64,000 bases of DNA. It comes from an uncultured Christensenellaceae bacterium (GTDB lineage: Bacteria; Bacillota; Clostridia; Christensenellales; Borkfalkiaceae). Below are positions 41,401 through 48,624 of this stretch, piece by piece (the first letter of the stretch is position 1; every line of letters begins with the position of its first letter). A program made the position numbers and the translations under genes. Under the pieces are notes generated by a model that was not told where the DNA came from, did no database searches, and was given only the letters and a program-made list of their open reading frames with translations. The DNA is taken from NCBI GenBank assembly GCA_910588615.1, contig CAJUOI010000002.1, forward strand, positions 41,125 to 105,124, read 5' to 3'.

Positions 41401-42297
41401 ACCGCCGGAGAGCGATGCAAGCATACGGGGACCGCTCGTCGTATCGCCGACGCCGTTGTAAAGAACCCAACCTTCACCGCGCACGAAAACCGACGTACCG
41501 CCTACGTAGGTCTTGTGCGTCGTGCCGTCGAATTCCGCATTATTCATATAAGGGTCTGCAAACCCGATTACGGGGAAATAGTAGTATGCGTTTTCCACAA
41601 CCTTCCAATTTTCCCACGCGGTCTGCGCCGTGCCGCGCACCGTGATCGTGGTGCCCGGTTCCAGATCGCCTACGGTAAGCGTAGGTACGGTGTGCGCCTC
41701 CGTTCTGCCGTTAAAGAACGCCTCGACCGTGCCGAAGGGCTTAACGTTGCTCGTAGCCTCTTTGCCGTCGCCGTAGGTTACCACCTTCGTTTCCTCGTAT
41801 ACGCCCGAAGGAAGCGTTGCCTGCGTGCCCTGATGGAAGCTACCGTAGTGAATGACGATATCCTCTTCCGATGCGACCCTGCGCGCACCGTCGTGTCTGC
41901 AGGTTGCAACGCCGTTTGCATCCTCTTCGCCGAAATCGTGTACGATTTTTATGCTGAAAGTATAGTTCTGTTCCTTGGGATTGTTCTCTTTGGGCTGTAC
42001 CGTAAGCGTATACGTACCTACTTTTTGATAGGTAATCTCGCCCATGATCTCGCATTCCGAGCCCTTCACCGTTCCGCGCGTGCTTCCCGCGCGATAGGAC
42101 ACCGTGATGCCGTTGATTTTCTGCCGGACGGCTTCTTCGTTGTCCGAGTCGGTAATCGTAGGAATATTCTCTACGCCCGTTACGCTCGAGATTTCCGTAC
42201 CCGTCTCTTGCGGCTTCGGTTTCTTTTTACAAGCAAACAAGCCGACCGACACGAGCATCGCGCAGAGCAAAACCAAAACGACCCTAAGTTTCCTCAT
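35473..42297 (-). CDS. Giant multidomain surface lipoprotein
   Basis: This 2274-residue precursor is by far the largest gene here. The signal peptide ends SVGLFACKKK, so the mature chain is lipid-anchored at about residue 23. The chain is beta-rich throughout. Five histidine/cysteine-rich motifs, several of the H-x-F-x-x-G-V-C-x-x-CG type common in clostridial surface proteins, occur near residues 119, 979 (HIVKGGVCTLCG), 1606 (HAFEDGVCGVCG), 1847 and 1875 (HSFSENHVCRCG). The last two blocks of about 190 residues (from about 1890 and 2085) are tandem homologues, each running from an NPTVG-like start through PTW or PVW and KGEK. Large jelly-roll-like modules (GEGWVLYNGVGD, DDLIEVTGVY-type) recur earlier. 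It probably binds glycans or other surfaces outside the cell; no catalytic motif was seen. Confidence 0.75.
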   Translation of the reverse strand: MRKLRVVLVLLCAMLVSVGLFACKKKPKPQETGTEISSVTGVENIPTITDSDNEEAVRQKINGITVSYRAGSTRGTVKGSECEIMGEITYQKVGTYTLTVQPKENNPKEQNYTFSIKIVHDFGEEDANGVATCRHDGARRVASEEDIVIHYGSFHQGTQATLPSGVYEETKVVTYGDGKEATSNVKPFGTVEAFFNGRTEAHTVPTLTVGDLEPGTTITVRGTAQTAWENWKVVENAYYYFPVIGFADPYMNNAEFDGTTHKTYVGGTSVFVRGEGWVLYNGVGDTTSGPRMLASLSGGQSESINYGSWKDAFASETNPVPNGYVNGEMPAPDSASWHDWWVYSSGDGQLNSGDYYQDETPIELVWTYREDGIIELQYNYNYKSTTNAVSLVAYIKVPISTRGFYRTMLHGDYVDMTVTEYERIETLTPSEFRFNAESTGTIVAYEGAMLDAGALKTEFKYVQTGDVWQPYTVVSDNVYATTDETVTEGTEWVSLGKAPLSTKYNNYKIELEKAGKPFGATIPKANIKVVPNAIGEAFGSDVTIGGVTFGNNRKVGAFALGANAEGTALTLALQGAANYAQALSADQKAKFTDLAENTEYRYVALRLTNNELKQFTTTGVSVKSGAADVPYLLEIQDGDAHLVLALTEETANAGVTIEGLNGTPVNVTFANLNGFKITAQVSPATSGKLNEGGSVTFTFTAVAGSTLSHVQIGASAQADLLSISTLVDVVKDAGESGFVYEGKTITEATLEGQSFTLTIKFPAANISDYASCFVGASIDGIRSDIVEEIHYDFDFAEEVEGDKGAVLADGMYAYVEKGVLTIVGALPASADITELVGQNAAEFNLNINAGDKENIRLLDLSFAYSAEEEGLVFTDAANLPAGIAIRSNTVAGIGTLVYFEIDAAKLGFTGAYAFEPFYGNGNTYYTVENGEVKAVEVADKGDKKIIVDGNCIDAGIVANEIKKENEVIFYLNPASVGGEHIVKGGVCTLCGAAVSKVATNGNWYGTGVSNVALNENDLIEVTGVYTKAGNNLDGTMAVVIREYNGSKLVGRFSLNGNGFAEYREGDWGASQQPYAEGVEGFMGDFTRLHSSLITEEYPYNTLNGKLDGDGNAISASTLHEAMVNGTFRYTISYQSGAIVVRMRLYKENVPLDGTPYFDYYYTCETLPGATYDIQGVWGQDSGKITLQDGNVNYYKGKISNSVISGAVANEITIGSVKYSSPELSIGSVALDGGLAKIALSGMAKKQDVTVNSNAYTHFAAFTLNFSQALVASTTVSISGVTDATVQLAADRESMIVFIPVKDGVNVGTATISVENQEASTMQCDIQIDLSNVIVSDIVATPDTSGLYVNGGSFTIAYTGAITGASISVNGGTAATLTELSNTDLGDVTATYNNGTVTFTTKAVDFKSALKTYTVTLTKDGKTLGSNVVSSTAIKAEDQVTENVFVSANGTELTFVFTNAAFSTQDFYLNANNGYAMADKTLLDSYKLNFTLAENGKISFATRNLLTTATTAVYTKIGNNNVVALTVDLSKLGIAADTAYGFEAAIGTGTVAYRTVSAARAITAMSINTDAAAAVVLAATCKVEGVNAKAVGEGNDAIFYYGFERTYADHAFEDGVCGVCGAVQISGTISEANWTVAKEKLANVAENGLTVSFLLSSGAAGDWNTKAVKIAGYDAVISSANLSIKNNGLGELDTSKLPAGADADHPGIKEKAEALKEVNGGAAYPGYVDASWGDAYTEANAAGFNPWAADQMFEASTADKTVYNYVTVTVSKTGGIQYYIRGQLVLDYQGTRFAKPFAELFLLMAQEYGIEIATLGLEAVNATVLPYSISTYAAKAMYDSYVAEAGKHQHVYDPETDRCTAEGCPVAGGALKPGHEHSFSENHVCRCGERNAPVYSENQTATTENPIVIGTTDNAAPYPGLTPTWTTELKRGEKLVFTGTHTSKAAANYQTVFAYLFSGLAPQGLFRADWWVLDGGNAGAGADMAKAEGWAIAKVIGPNWDTFKNTLNGSLVVTYDWSNPNAIIVRFDFSNGTDSNTMSYTVTPAESFTQNFYSVGLACESSSFTINSIERTTPEFNPEPATPSENQTNPTVGTSDKNLGFTNLTPVWIGNSFSKGEKVTITGTLASAGNRGWESPIAYIMSSKEVSVGLRGDGFVFGTPGVEAIKIVSDPAVATADKNYPVDAEAGVTDENRATQDTEYLNLIKDCTFTLVYDWTGDNIVVTLTYAKDTVTRTTTFTITSTFEFADEYWIGLGGENIYLQVSSIVKTPATTPEA

Positions 42298-42354
42298 GTC
42301 TCTTTCCCCCCTAATGAAATTGTTTTTTCGCCATTTTGGGTAAATAGCGTAATA

Positions 42355-42383
42355 ATTTTACAACAAAAAAATATTGATGTCAA
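42355..42383 (-). promoter_or_regulatory. Promoter of the giant lipoprotein gene
   Basis: TTGACA (42383-42378), 17-base spacer, TAAAAT (42360-42355), in a strongly AT-rich tract. Confidence 0.75.
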
Positions 42384-42554
42384 TACTTTTTTTAAAAAAA
42401 TATTATCTTTTTTCGAAAATGTTTTACTTTTACGTGAACCTTGTCCGCGTAGATTTGCCCAAAATGTTTTCAAAATTAACGTTTTGTTATCAATTTTTGC
42501 AATTTACAGGCGGTTTATGTGATTTCGGCGTTTTCTTTCCGCTTTGACAAAAAT

Positions 42555-42577
42555 AAAACCGCCGATGGGCGGTTTTT
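42555..42577. terminator. Terminator downstream of nadC
   Basis: AAAACCGCC-gat-with complement GGCGGTTTT, about 80 bases after the nadC stop. Confidence 0.65.
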
Positions 42578-42599
42578 CAACGGTTGCTTTCCTCTTCAG

Positions 42600-42624
42600 G
42601 ATTCTTCGCCGTGCTCGGAATGAC
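42600..42624 (-). repeat. Copy 4 of the dispersed intergenic repeat
   Basis: On the minus strand, GTCATTCCGAGCACGGCGAA followed by GAATC. Confidence 0.5.
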
Positions 42625-42654
42625 CGGAACGGCGGGACGGAATGAGAAAGTCGG

Positions 42655-43515
42655 TTAAGACAGCGGCTTTAAGTTTTTTAACGAAAGGTCGAGAATGGGC
42701 GCGCTGTGCGTAAGCGAACCGGACGAAATATAGTCCGCGCCGAGCGATGCGTACTGCGCGACGTTGTCCTTGGTAACGTTGCCGGAAATTTCGATTTCCG
42801 CCCTGCCCTTGGCAAGCGCGACCGCCTCTTTTAACGTATCTAACGTCATGTTGTCGAGCATAACGATATCCGCCCCCGCTTCGAGAGCCTCTTTCAGCTG
42901 GGCGAGCGTTTCCACTTCGATTTCTATTTTCCGCACGAATGGCGCGTACGCGCGCGCCGCAGCGACCGCCTGCTTCACGCCGCCTGCTGCGCCGATGTGG
43001 TTATCCTTTAACAGCACGCCGTCCGACAGGTTAAAGCGGTGGTTGCCCGCGCCGCCGATTCTGACGGCGTATTTTTCAAAGCTGCGGAGCCCAGGAGTCG
43101 TTTTACGCGTATCTACCAAGCGAACGTCCGCCCCCGCCAACAGCTTGGAAGCCGTGCGCGCGTACGTGGCGATCCCGCTCATACGCTGTAAAAAGTTCAA
43201 CGCGGTGCGCTCGCCCGAAAGAATCGCGCGAATATCGCCGAACACTTCTGCAACCAGCTGCCCTTTTACTACCTCGTCGCCCTCCTTGACGTGCGGCACA
43301 GTCTCCGCGCTCCCGTCAAGCAGTTCAAAGGTGCGCGCAAATACGGGAAGCCCCGCGATCACGCCGCTTTGCTTGGCAAGCAGCTCGGCTCTGCCCCGCA
43401 CCCCTTCGGGCACGACGGCGTTTGCCGAAACGTCCTCCCAAGGAATATCCTCCTTCAACGCCCTTAAAATATCTTCGTCCCAATGCAGCTTCGTCGTAAC
43501 GTTATTGCTTTTCAC
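42655..43515 (-). CDS. nadC: Nicotinate-nucleotide pyrophosphorylase
   Basis: This 286-residue enzyme converts quinolinate and PRPP to nicotinate mononucleotide. Conserved blocks are ERTALNFLQRMSGIAT, VDTRKTTPGLRSFEKYAVR, GGAGNHRFNLSDGVLLKDNH, IEIEVETL and VMLDNMTLD. The start is a GTG at 43515 with GGGAGG nine bases upstream, inside the end of nadB (14-base overlap), so the two are coupled. Confidence 0.97.
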   Translation of the reverse strand: MKSNNVTTKLHWDEDILRALKEDIPWEDVSANAVVPEGVRGRAELLAKQSGVIAGLPVFARTFELLDGSAETVPHVKEGDEVVKGQLVAEVFGDIRAILSGERTALNFLQRMSGIATYARTASKLLAGADVRLVDTRKTTPGLRSFEKYAVRIGGAGNHRFNLSDGVLLKDNHIGAAGGVKQAVAAARAYAPFVRKIEIEVETLAQLKEALEAGADIVMLDNMTLDTLKEAVALAKGRAEIEISGNVTKDNVAQYASLGADYISSGSLTHSAPILDLSLKNLKPLS

Positions 43516-44821
43516 CGCGAACGACCTCCCGTACCATTTTTTTATGATTCTCGGAATACGTTCGTAGAGGCAAAAACTGTCCGTAGTCGATTGCGGGCAA
43601 CCCCTCGTCGCGTATTTCGCTTAATTTCGTTATATCTTCGGCGGCGCGCTTTGCAAATATCAGCGATTCGAGCAAAGAGTTGGACGCCAGACGGTTTTTT
43701 CCGTGCACGCCGTTGCAACACGTTTCTCCCACGGCGTACAGCCGCTTCATGCTCGTGCGCCCGCTCAAATCGCTCTTGATGCCGCCCATATAATAGTGTT
43801 GGGCGGGAACAACGGGAATTGGCTCGCGGAATACGTCGTACCCCTCTTTTCTGCAACGCGCCACGATGGAAGGGAAGTGCCTGCCGACGGCGGACGCTCC
43901 GCCGACACAGGTGCGCAAATCGAGCCGCACGAACTTCGTGCCCTCCTCCTCCATCTTCCGACGGATCACCGCCGTTACGACGTCGCGCGGAAGCAGTTCG
44001 TCCACGAACCGTTTACCGTTCTTGTCGACGAGCGTCGCACCCTCGCCCCGCACCGATTCGGAAATGAGAAACCGCCGCCCGCGCTTTTCGGAGTACAGCG
44101 TGGTGGGATGGTGCTGCACGTAATCGGCGTTTTGCAGCGCAACGCCGTGCCTCATACACACGGCAAGCCCGTCCCCCGTTAAAATCCTGAAATTGGTGGA
44201 GTGGCGGTAAAGCCCCCCCACGCCGCCCGTGGCAAGCACCACGGCGTTTGCCTTAACGGGATAGATTTCGCCGGTGCGGTTGTCGCGCAACACCGCGCCG
44301 AGACAGACGGCGTTGTTGTCGTCGGCAATCAGATCGAGCATGGTCGTATCGGCGAAAAAGCGGATATTTTCGCGCAAACGTGCTTCCTTTAACAAATGCG
44401 AGGTGATCTCCTTGCCCGTGCAATCGGCGTGAAAAACGATGCGCGGACGCGAATGCGCCCCCTCGCGCGTGTAAGCGAGCGAACCGTCCTTTTCGCGCCG
44501 GAAGCGCACGCCGAAGGAAATCAGCTCGTTGATCGTCGCCCGCGAATTTTCAATCATGCACCGAACGGCATCGGCATCGTTTTCGTAATGCCCCGCGCGC
44601 ATGGTGTCCTCGAAGTAGCCGTCGAAATCTCCGCCGTCGCGCAGCACGCAGATCCCGCCCTGCGCCAGAAAGGAGTCGCTCGATTTCAACCCGCCCTTGG
44701 ATACGACGAAAACGCTCTCCCCGCGCGGCAGGTGCAACGCGCAATTCAAACCCGCCACGCCCGCACCGATGACGAGTACGCCGCAGCGAAGTATCGAGTT
44801 GTCATGCCTGTCAACGTTCAT
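43502..44821 (-). CDS. nadB: L-aspartate oxidase
   Basis: This 439-residue flavoprotein makes iminoaspartate for quinolinate synthesis. It has the FAD-binding GAGVAGLNCALHL, SKGGLKSSDSFLAQGGI, the RxxHSR-like TREGAHSRPRIVFHADCTGK, and the late GETCCNGVHGKNRLASNSLLE. It is shorter than E. coli NadB (540), lacking most of the C-terminal helical domain, as in several Firmicutes. nadA, normally adjacent, is not in this window. Fumarate would be the likely electron acceptor in an anaerobe. Confidence 0.95.
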   Translation of the reverse strand: MNVDRHDNSILRCGVLVIGAGVAGLNCALHLPRGESVFVVSKGGLKSSDSFLAQGGICVLRDGGDFDGYFEDTMRAGHYENDADAVRCMIENSRATINELISFGVRFRREKDGSLAYTREGAHSRPRIVFHADCTGKEITSHLLKEARLRENIRFFADTTMLDLIADDNNAVCLGAVLRDNRTGEIYPVKANAVVLATGGVGGLYRHSTNFRILTGDGLAVCMRHGVALQNADYVQHHPTTLYSEKRGRRFLISESVRGEGATLVDKNGKRFVDELLPRDVVTAVIRRKMEEEGTKFVRLDLRTCVGGASAVGRHFPSIVARCRKEGYDVFREPIPVVPAQHYYMGGIKSDLSGRTSMKRLYAVGETCCNGVHGKNRLASNSLLESLIFAKRAAEDITKLSEIRDEGLPAIDYGQFLPLRTYSENHKKMVREVVRGEKQ

Positions 44822-44856
44822 TTCCGCGCTCCCTTTTCTCCTTGCAAACCGCTTAA

Positions 44857-44885
44857 AGTATAGCCCTTCGCCGCCCGCTTGTCAA
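44857..44885 (-). promoter_or_regulatory. Promoter of nadB-nadC
   Basis: TTGACA (44885-44880), 17-base spacer, TATACT (44862-44857). Confidence 0.75.
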
Positions 44886-44889
44886 GTTT

Positions 44890-45186
44890 TTAAAACTTGA
44901 TATGCTCGAAATTTTCCTTGGAGGAACGGCGGTAAAACACGGCTTTGCGTCCGATGACCGTTATGACCTCCGCCCCCAATAAGTCGGCGACGTTCTGTGC
45001 AAGGGTATCGGCGTCCGCCTCCGCGTTTTCGAGCACGTTTACCTTGATAAGCTCTCGCGCCTCGAGCGCATCGGAAAGCGTCTTTAACAGATTGTCCGAA
45101 ATGCCGCCCTTGCCGATTTGCGTTACGGGCTTCATCGTAGACGCCAGCGAACGCAGCTTACTTCTTTGCTTGCTTGTAAAATCCAT
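44890..45186 (-). CDS. yhbY: CRM-domain RNA-binding protein YhbY
   Basis: This 98-residue protein consists of one CRS1-YhbY domain: LTSKQRSKLRSLA-type start, PVTQIGKGGISDNLL with the conserved GxxG, and the late VITVIGRKAVFYRRS. YhbY binds the assembling large ribosomal subunit. It lies 48 bases after obgE, another large-subunit assembly factor, on the same strand, a common Firmicute pairing. Confidence 0.93.
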   Translation of the reverse strand: MDFTSKQRSKLRSLASTMKPVTQIGKGGISDNLLKTLSDALEARELIKVNVLENAEADADTLAQNVADLLGAEVITVIGRKAVFYRRSSKENFEHIKF

Positions 45187-45234
45187 ATCATGCTTCCTTT
45201 TTGTTTCGAATCTTATTGCCCGAAAAAATCAGTT

Positions 45235-46512
45235 TTACGGAACGAAATCAAACTCCGTATCTCCGAACACGACCGTATCTCCCTCTTTACAGCCCATGGA
45301 AACGAGCGCCTTGATAACGCCGCGCGTCTTTAACGTGCGCTGAAAATACGCCATGGATTCGGGACGGTTTAAAACCACGTTGCGGCAGAGCATATCCACC
45401 AGCCCGCCCGTAACGACGAACGCGCCGTCCTCATCGCGGAAAATATCGAAGTCGGTATCGTTTTCTTTTTCGTATACGAATTCGTCCGCAGGAATGCGCT
45501 CGGCAGGCGGAAGGGTGTCCAATAATTCCGCCATTGCCTTGACGAGCTCCGCCGTTCCCCCGCCGCTGACGGCGGTGATGGGATAGATCCGATACTTCCT
45601 GCCGAATTTCTTTTTGAACCTTTTCAGATTTTCTTCCGCACCGTACACGTCGCACTTATTGCAGGCAACGAGCATGGGCAGCGAATACAGCTTGTCTGAA
45701 TACTCTTTCAGTTCGAGGTTGATTTTTTCGAAGTCTTCCAAGGGATCGCGCCCCTCCGCGCCCGAAATATCCACGACGTGTACGATAGCGCGCGTGCGCT
45801 CGATATGCCGGAGGAAATCGTGCCCCAGACCCGCGCCCTCCGCCGCGCCCTCGATGAGTCCCGGAATATCCGCCACCGCAAACGACTTATCGTAATAGGA
45901 GGCAATGCCGAGATTGGGCGAAAGCGTAGTGAAATGATAGTTGGCAATTTTCGGACGCGCCGCGGAAATTTTGGAGAGCAGCGTGCTCTTGCCCACGTTG
46001 GGGAAGCCGACGAGCCCGATATCCGCAATCACCTTCATTTCGAGAACGAGCGCGTGTGCCTCCGTCTTTACCCCCTTCTGCGAAAAGTTGGGCGCGTGGC
46101 GGGTCGCCGTCGTAAATCGCACGTTGCCCTTGCCCCCTCTGCCGCCTTCGAGCACGACGACCCGCTCGCCGTCCTCGTACACGTCGCAGATGATTTTACC
46201 GCTCTCCGCATCTCTGACGAGCGTGCCGAGCGGCACCTTGATCTCCAACGCCTTCCCGCTTTTGCCGCTGCAAAGGTTGGTGCCTCCGCGCTCTCCGTTT
46301 TCCGCAAAGTATTTGGAGCGGAAGCGAAAGGGCAGCAAATCGTTCATATCTTTATCTCCGACAAACGCGACATCGCCCCCTCTGCCGCCGTCGCCGCCGT
46401 CCGGTCCGCATGCGGGCTTGCCCTTGTACGCTTTGAACGAATTCATTCCGTCGCCGCCGTCGCCTGCTTTTACGGTGATTTTTACCTTGTCCGTAAATAT
46501 TTTGGTTTCCAT
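45235..46512 (-). CDS. obgE: GTPase Obg (CgtA)
   Basis: This 425-residue GTPase acts in 50S subunit assembly. The glycine-rich Obg domain (VKAGDGGDGMNSFKAYK, GGDGGRGGDVAFV) is followed by the G domain with GLVGFPNVGKSTLLSKI, DIPGLIEGAAEGAGLG and NKCD, and by the OCT domain seen in Gram-positive Obg (FDIFRDEDGAFVVTGGLV). ATG 46512 is chosen because family members begin there (METKIFTDKVKI); an upstream in-frame codon overlaps the promoter. Confidence 0.97.
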   Translation of the reverse strand: METKIFTDKVKITVKAGDGGDGMNSFKAYKGKPACGPDGGDGGRGGDVAFVGDKDMNDLLPFRFRSKYFAENGERGGTNLCSGKSGKALEIKVPLGTLVRDAESGKIICDVYEDGERVVVLEGGRGGKGNVRFTTATRHAPNFSQKGVKTEAHALVLEMKVIADIGLVGFPNVGKSTLLSKISAARPKIANYHFTTLSPNLGIASYYDKSFAVADIPGLIEGAAEGAGLGHDFLRHIERTRAIVHVVDISGAEGRDPLEDFEKINLELKEYSDKLYSLPMLVACNKCDVYGAEENLKRFKKKFGRKYRIYPITAVSGGGTAELVKAMAELLDTLPPAERIPADEFVYEKENDTDFDIFRDEDGAFVVTGGLVDMLCRNVVLNRPESMAYFQRTLKTRGVIKALVSMGCKEGDTVVFGDTEFDFVP

Positions 46513-46534
46513 TTTTCGTAATTCCTTTCGATAA

Positions 46535-46563
46535 AGTATAACAGAAATCGAAGAACAAAGCAA
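46535..46563 (-). promoter_or_regulatory. Promoter of obgE-yhbY
   Basis: TTGCTT (46563-46558), 17-base spacer, TATACT (46540-46535). Confidence 0.65.
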
Positions 46564-46643
46564 GAATTTTGAACGTCCTGTGAAAAACAGAGAAAAAACG
46601 TTAAATAATAAGTAACGGGGTTATATAAAATTACGAGGTGAAT

Positions 46644-47369
46644 ATGTATTACTATCTGCTTTTCTTACTGCTGTTGCTTCCCTGTCTGGCATTTTCGGCG
46701 ATTGCAAGCGCGAAGGTGCATTCCACCTTTTCCGCGTTCGACAAGGTTGCAAACCGTTCCCGCATGACCGGATACGATACGGCGACGCTGCTTATGCGCA
46801 ACCGCGGCGTACACGATATCTCCGTCAACCGCGTCAGGGGAAGGCTTTCCGACCACTACCACCCCGCCAAAAAACAGGTGAATCTTTCCGAAAGCACCTA
46901 CGGCAGCGCCTCGGTGGCGGCGGTCGCCGTCGCCGCGCACGAAATCGGGCACGTGATGCAAAAGCAAAGCGGATACCTGCCCTATAAAATCAGAAATTTT
47001 CTCGTACCCGTTACCAACCTCGGCTCGCGCCTCGCATTCCCCGTGATCATCGTCGGGATCCTTCTCGACTTTTTCGCGGCGACAGTCGTGCCGATCGGGG
47101 AATATCTCGTCTATGCGGGAATCGCACTTTACGGGCTGTCGACGCTGTTTATGCTCGTAACCCTGCCCGTGGAGTTCAACGCCAGCCGCAGGGCGAGAAA
47201 GATGCTCGTCGAGGACGGCGTTCTGGAACAGGACGAAGTCGGCGGGGCGAAGAAGGTGTTGAACGCCGCAGCCCTCACCTACGTCGCTTCGCTTCTCATT
47301 TCCTTCGTCTACTTCCTGCATTTCCTTATCATGATGCTCTCGCTTCTGGGAAGGGGGAGAAACAGGTGA
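46644..47369 (+). CDS. Membrane zinc metallopeptidase (YugP type)
   Basis: This 241-residue polytopic protein matches the neutral zinc metallopeptidase-2 family (YugP). It has an N-terminal helix, a soluble segment with HYHPAKKQVNLSES, the zinc motif AVAAHEIGHVMQKQ near residue 100, then helices (about 115-180) and PVEFNASRRARKML, which supplies the third ligand, before a final helix pair. ATG 46644 has GAGG six bases upstream. Its substrates are unknown. It converges on ddl with a 30-base gap. Confidence 0.88.
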   Translation: MYYYLLFLLLLLPCLAFSAIASAKVHSTFSAFDKVANRSRMTGYDTATLLMRNRGVHDISVNRVRGRLSDHYHPAKKQVNLSESTYGSASVAAVAVAAHEIGHVMQKQSGYLPYKIRNFLVPVTNLGSRLAFPVIIVGILLDFFAATVVPIGEYLVYAGIALYGLSTLFMLVTLPVEFNASRRARKMLVEDGVLEQDEVGGAKKVLNAAALTYVASLLISFVYFLHFLIMMLSLLGRGRNR

Positions 47370-47399
47370 GCGATCCCGTAAAACAGCGGTACGGCACCG

Positions 47400-48494
47400 T
47401 CAACCCCGACGCTTGCTCCCCTTCCCGCCGCGGAACACGTCCGAATTCAGAATTCCCGTAACTACCGTTTCTTTTTCCTCTCCGCCGCGCAACAGCGCTT
47501 CCTCCACGAGGGCGGAGAGGAATTCTTTTGCTTCCGTCAAAGATTCGCCGAAGAGATATGTAGCAAGCGAACCGGGAACGGTGTTCAGCTCGTTGAAGTA
47601 CGCCTCGCCGCCCGCGACGATGAAGTCCGCGCGAACCACGCCCCTGCCGTCGAACGCTTCGTAAATCCACGTCGTGCAGGCGCGGATCTTATCGGAAATT
47701 TCCCGAGGGAGGTCGGCGGGCAGCTCGCTGTGCTTCGCCGCTTTTTCGTACTTATCCTCAAACGACAGAATCGCGCTGTCCGTAAACACCTCCTCGCACT
47801 CGGAGGCGATTATCCGTCCGTCCTTGCGGTACGCCGCGCAGTTGACGTCGCGCTTATCCCGAAAGTACTCCTCCACGAGCGCACCCGTATCGAGGCGGAA
47901 TGCAAGCGCGAGAGCGTCCGCCAGCTCTTTCTCGTCGTGCGCAACCCGAACGCCGATGCTCGACCCGAGCTTGACGGGCTTGACGATGACGGGAAAAGTC
48001 AGTCCCTCCGCCGCCATTGCCGCTTCGGCGTTTTCCCCCTCGCGTACGGTTACGGCCCGTGCAACGGGGATCGCTAAGCCTTTGGCGGCGATCTTGCCGA
48101 ACGACTTATCCATAAACAACGCGGAAATCGGCGTTTCGGGCGACGCGGAACGGACGCCGTTCCAGCGGAAGAGCGCAGACAGCGTGCCGTCCTCTCCCAT
48201 GCCGCCGTGGCAGCAATTCAACGCGCAGTCGAACGCAAACAGTTTTTTGCGCTTTTTTTGCGAAAAGAGCGCACTGCCGTTAAGATAGACGGGCACAAGC
48301 TTGACGCTTCCGTCCGTAAACGCCTTCACCGTATTCGCGTCGGCGTAAGCCATGCCCCCCTCGCGCGGCAGAAACACGGGCAGGACGCGGTAGCCCGCCC
48401 CGCGCAAAAGATTGGCGGCGTAAACGCCCGTTATGATTGATATTTCGTGCTCGTTGGATTTGCCTCCGAAAAAAACCGCAACCGTCGTTTGCAT
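47400..48494 (-). CDS. ddl: D-alanine--D-alanine ligase
   Basis: This 364-residue ATP-grasp enzyme makes the D-Ala-D-Ala end of peptidoglycan precursors. Key features are VAVFFGGKSNEHEIS at the N-terminus, HGGMGEDGTLSALF near residue 97, FPVIVKPVKLGSSIGV with the ATP-binding lysines, VEEYFRDKRDVNCA, RADFIV and YFNELNTVPGSL with the Mg-binding residues. ATG 48494 follows GGAGG; the longer in-frame extension upstream is not conserved. murF, the next enzyme in the pathway, is just upstream on the same strand (130-base gap). Confidence 0.96.
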   Translation of the reverse strand: MQTTVAVFFGGKSNEHEISIITGVYAANLLRGAGYRVLPVFLPREGGMAYADANTVKAFTDGSVKLVPVYLNGSALFSQKKRKKLFAFDCALNCCHGGMGEDGTLSALFRWNGVRSASPETPISALFMDKSFGKIAAKGLAIPVARAVTVREGENAEAAMAAEGLTFPVIVKPVKLGSSIGVRVAHDEKELADALALAFRLDTGALVEEYFRDKRDVNCAAYRKDGRIIASECEEVFTDSAILSFEDKYEKAAKHSELPADLPREISDKIRACTTWIYEAFDGRGVVRADFIVAGGEAYFNELNTVPGSLATYLFGESLTEAKEFLSALVEEALLRGGEEKETVVTGILNSDVFRGGKGSKRRG

Positions 48495-48624
48495 AAAAAA
48501 ACACCTCCGAAAATTTTCTTTTCTTCGGTGCTTCCGACGTTGATTCGATTGCCCGCCGTCCTTTGCGGGGGGCATCCCCAAAACCGCCTATTCTCGGCGT
48601 CCCTGTCTCCGTCGTGCGAAACGA

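Larger units (their letters stand above)
42298..42654. other. Regulatory intergenic stretch between the giant lipoprotein gene and nadC
   Basis: No gene. It holds the lipoprotein promoter (42355-42383), an AT-rich tract to about 42540, a terminator hairpin (42555-42577) and a copy of the dispersed repeat (42600-42624). Confidence 0.6.

Noticed and set aside
37471..42522. Several long plus-strand frames opposite the giant lipoprotein gene
   Set aside because: Arginine- and valine-rich with no starts or motifs; the minus-strand frame is continuous over 6.8 kb with a lipoprotein signal.
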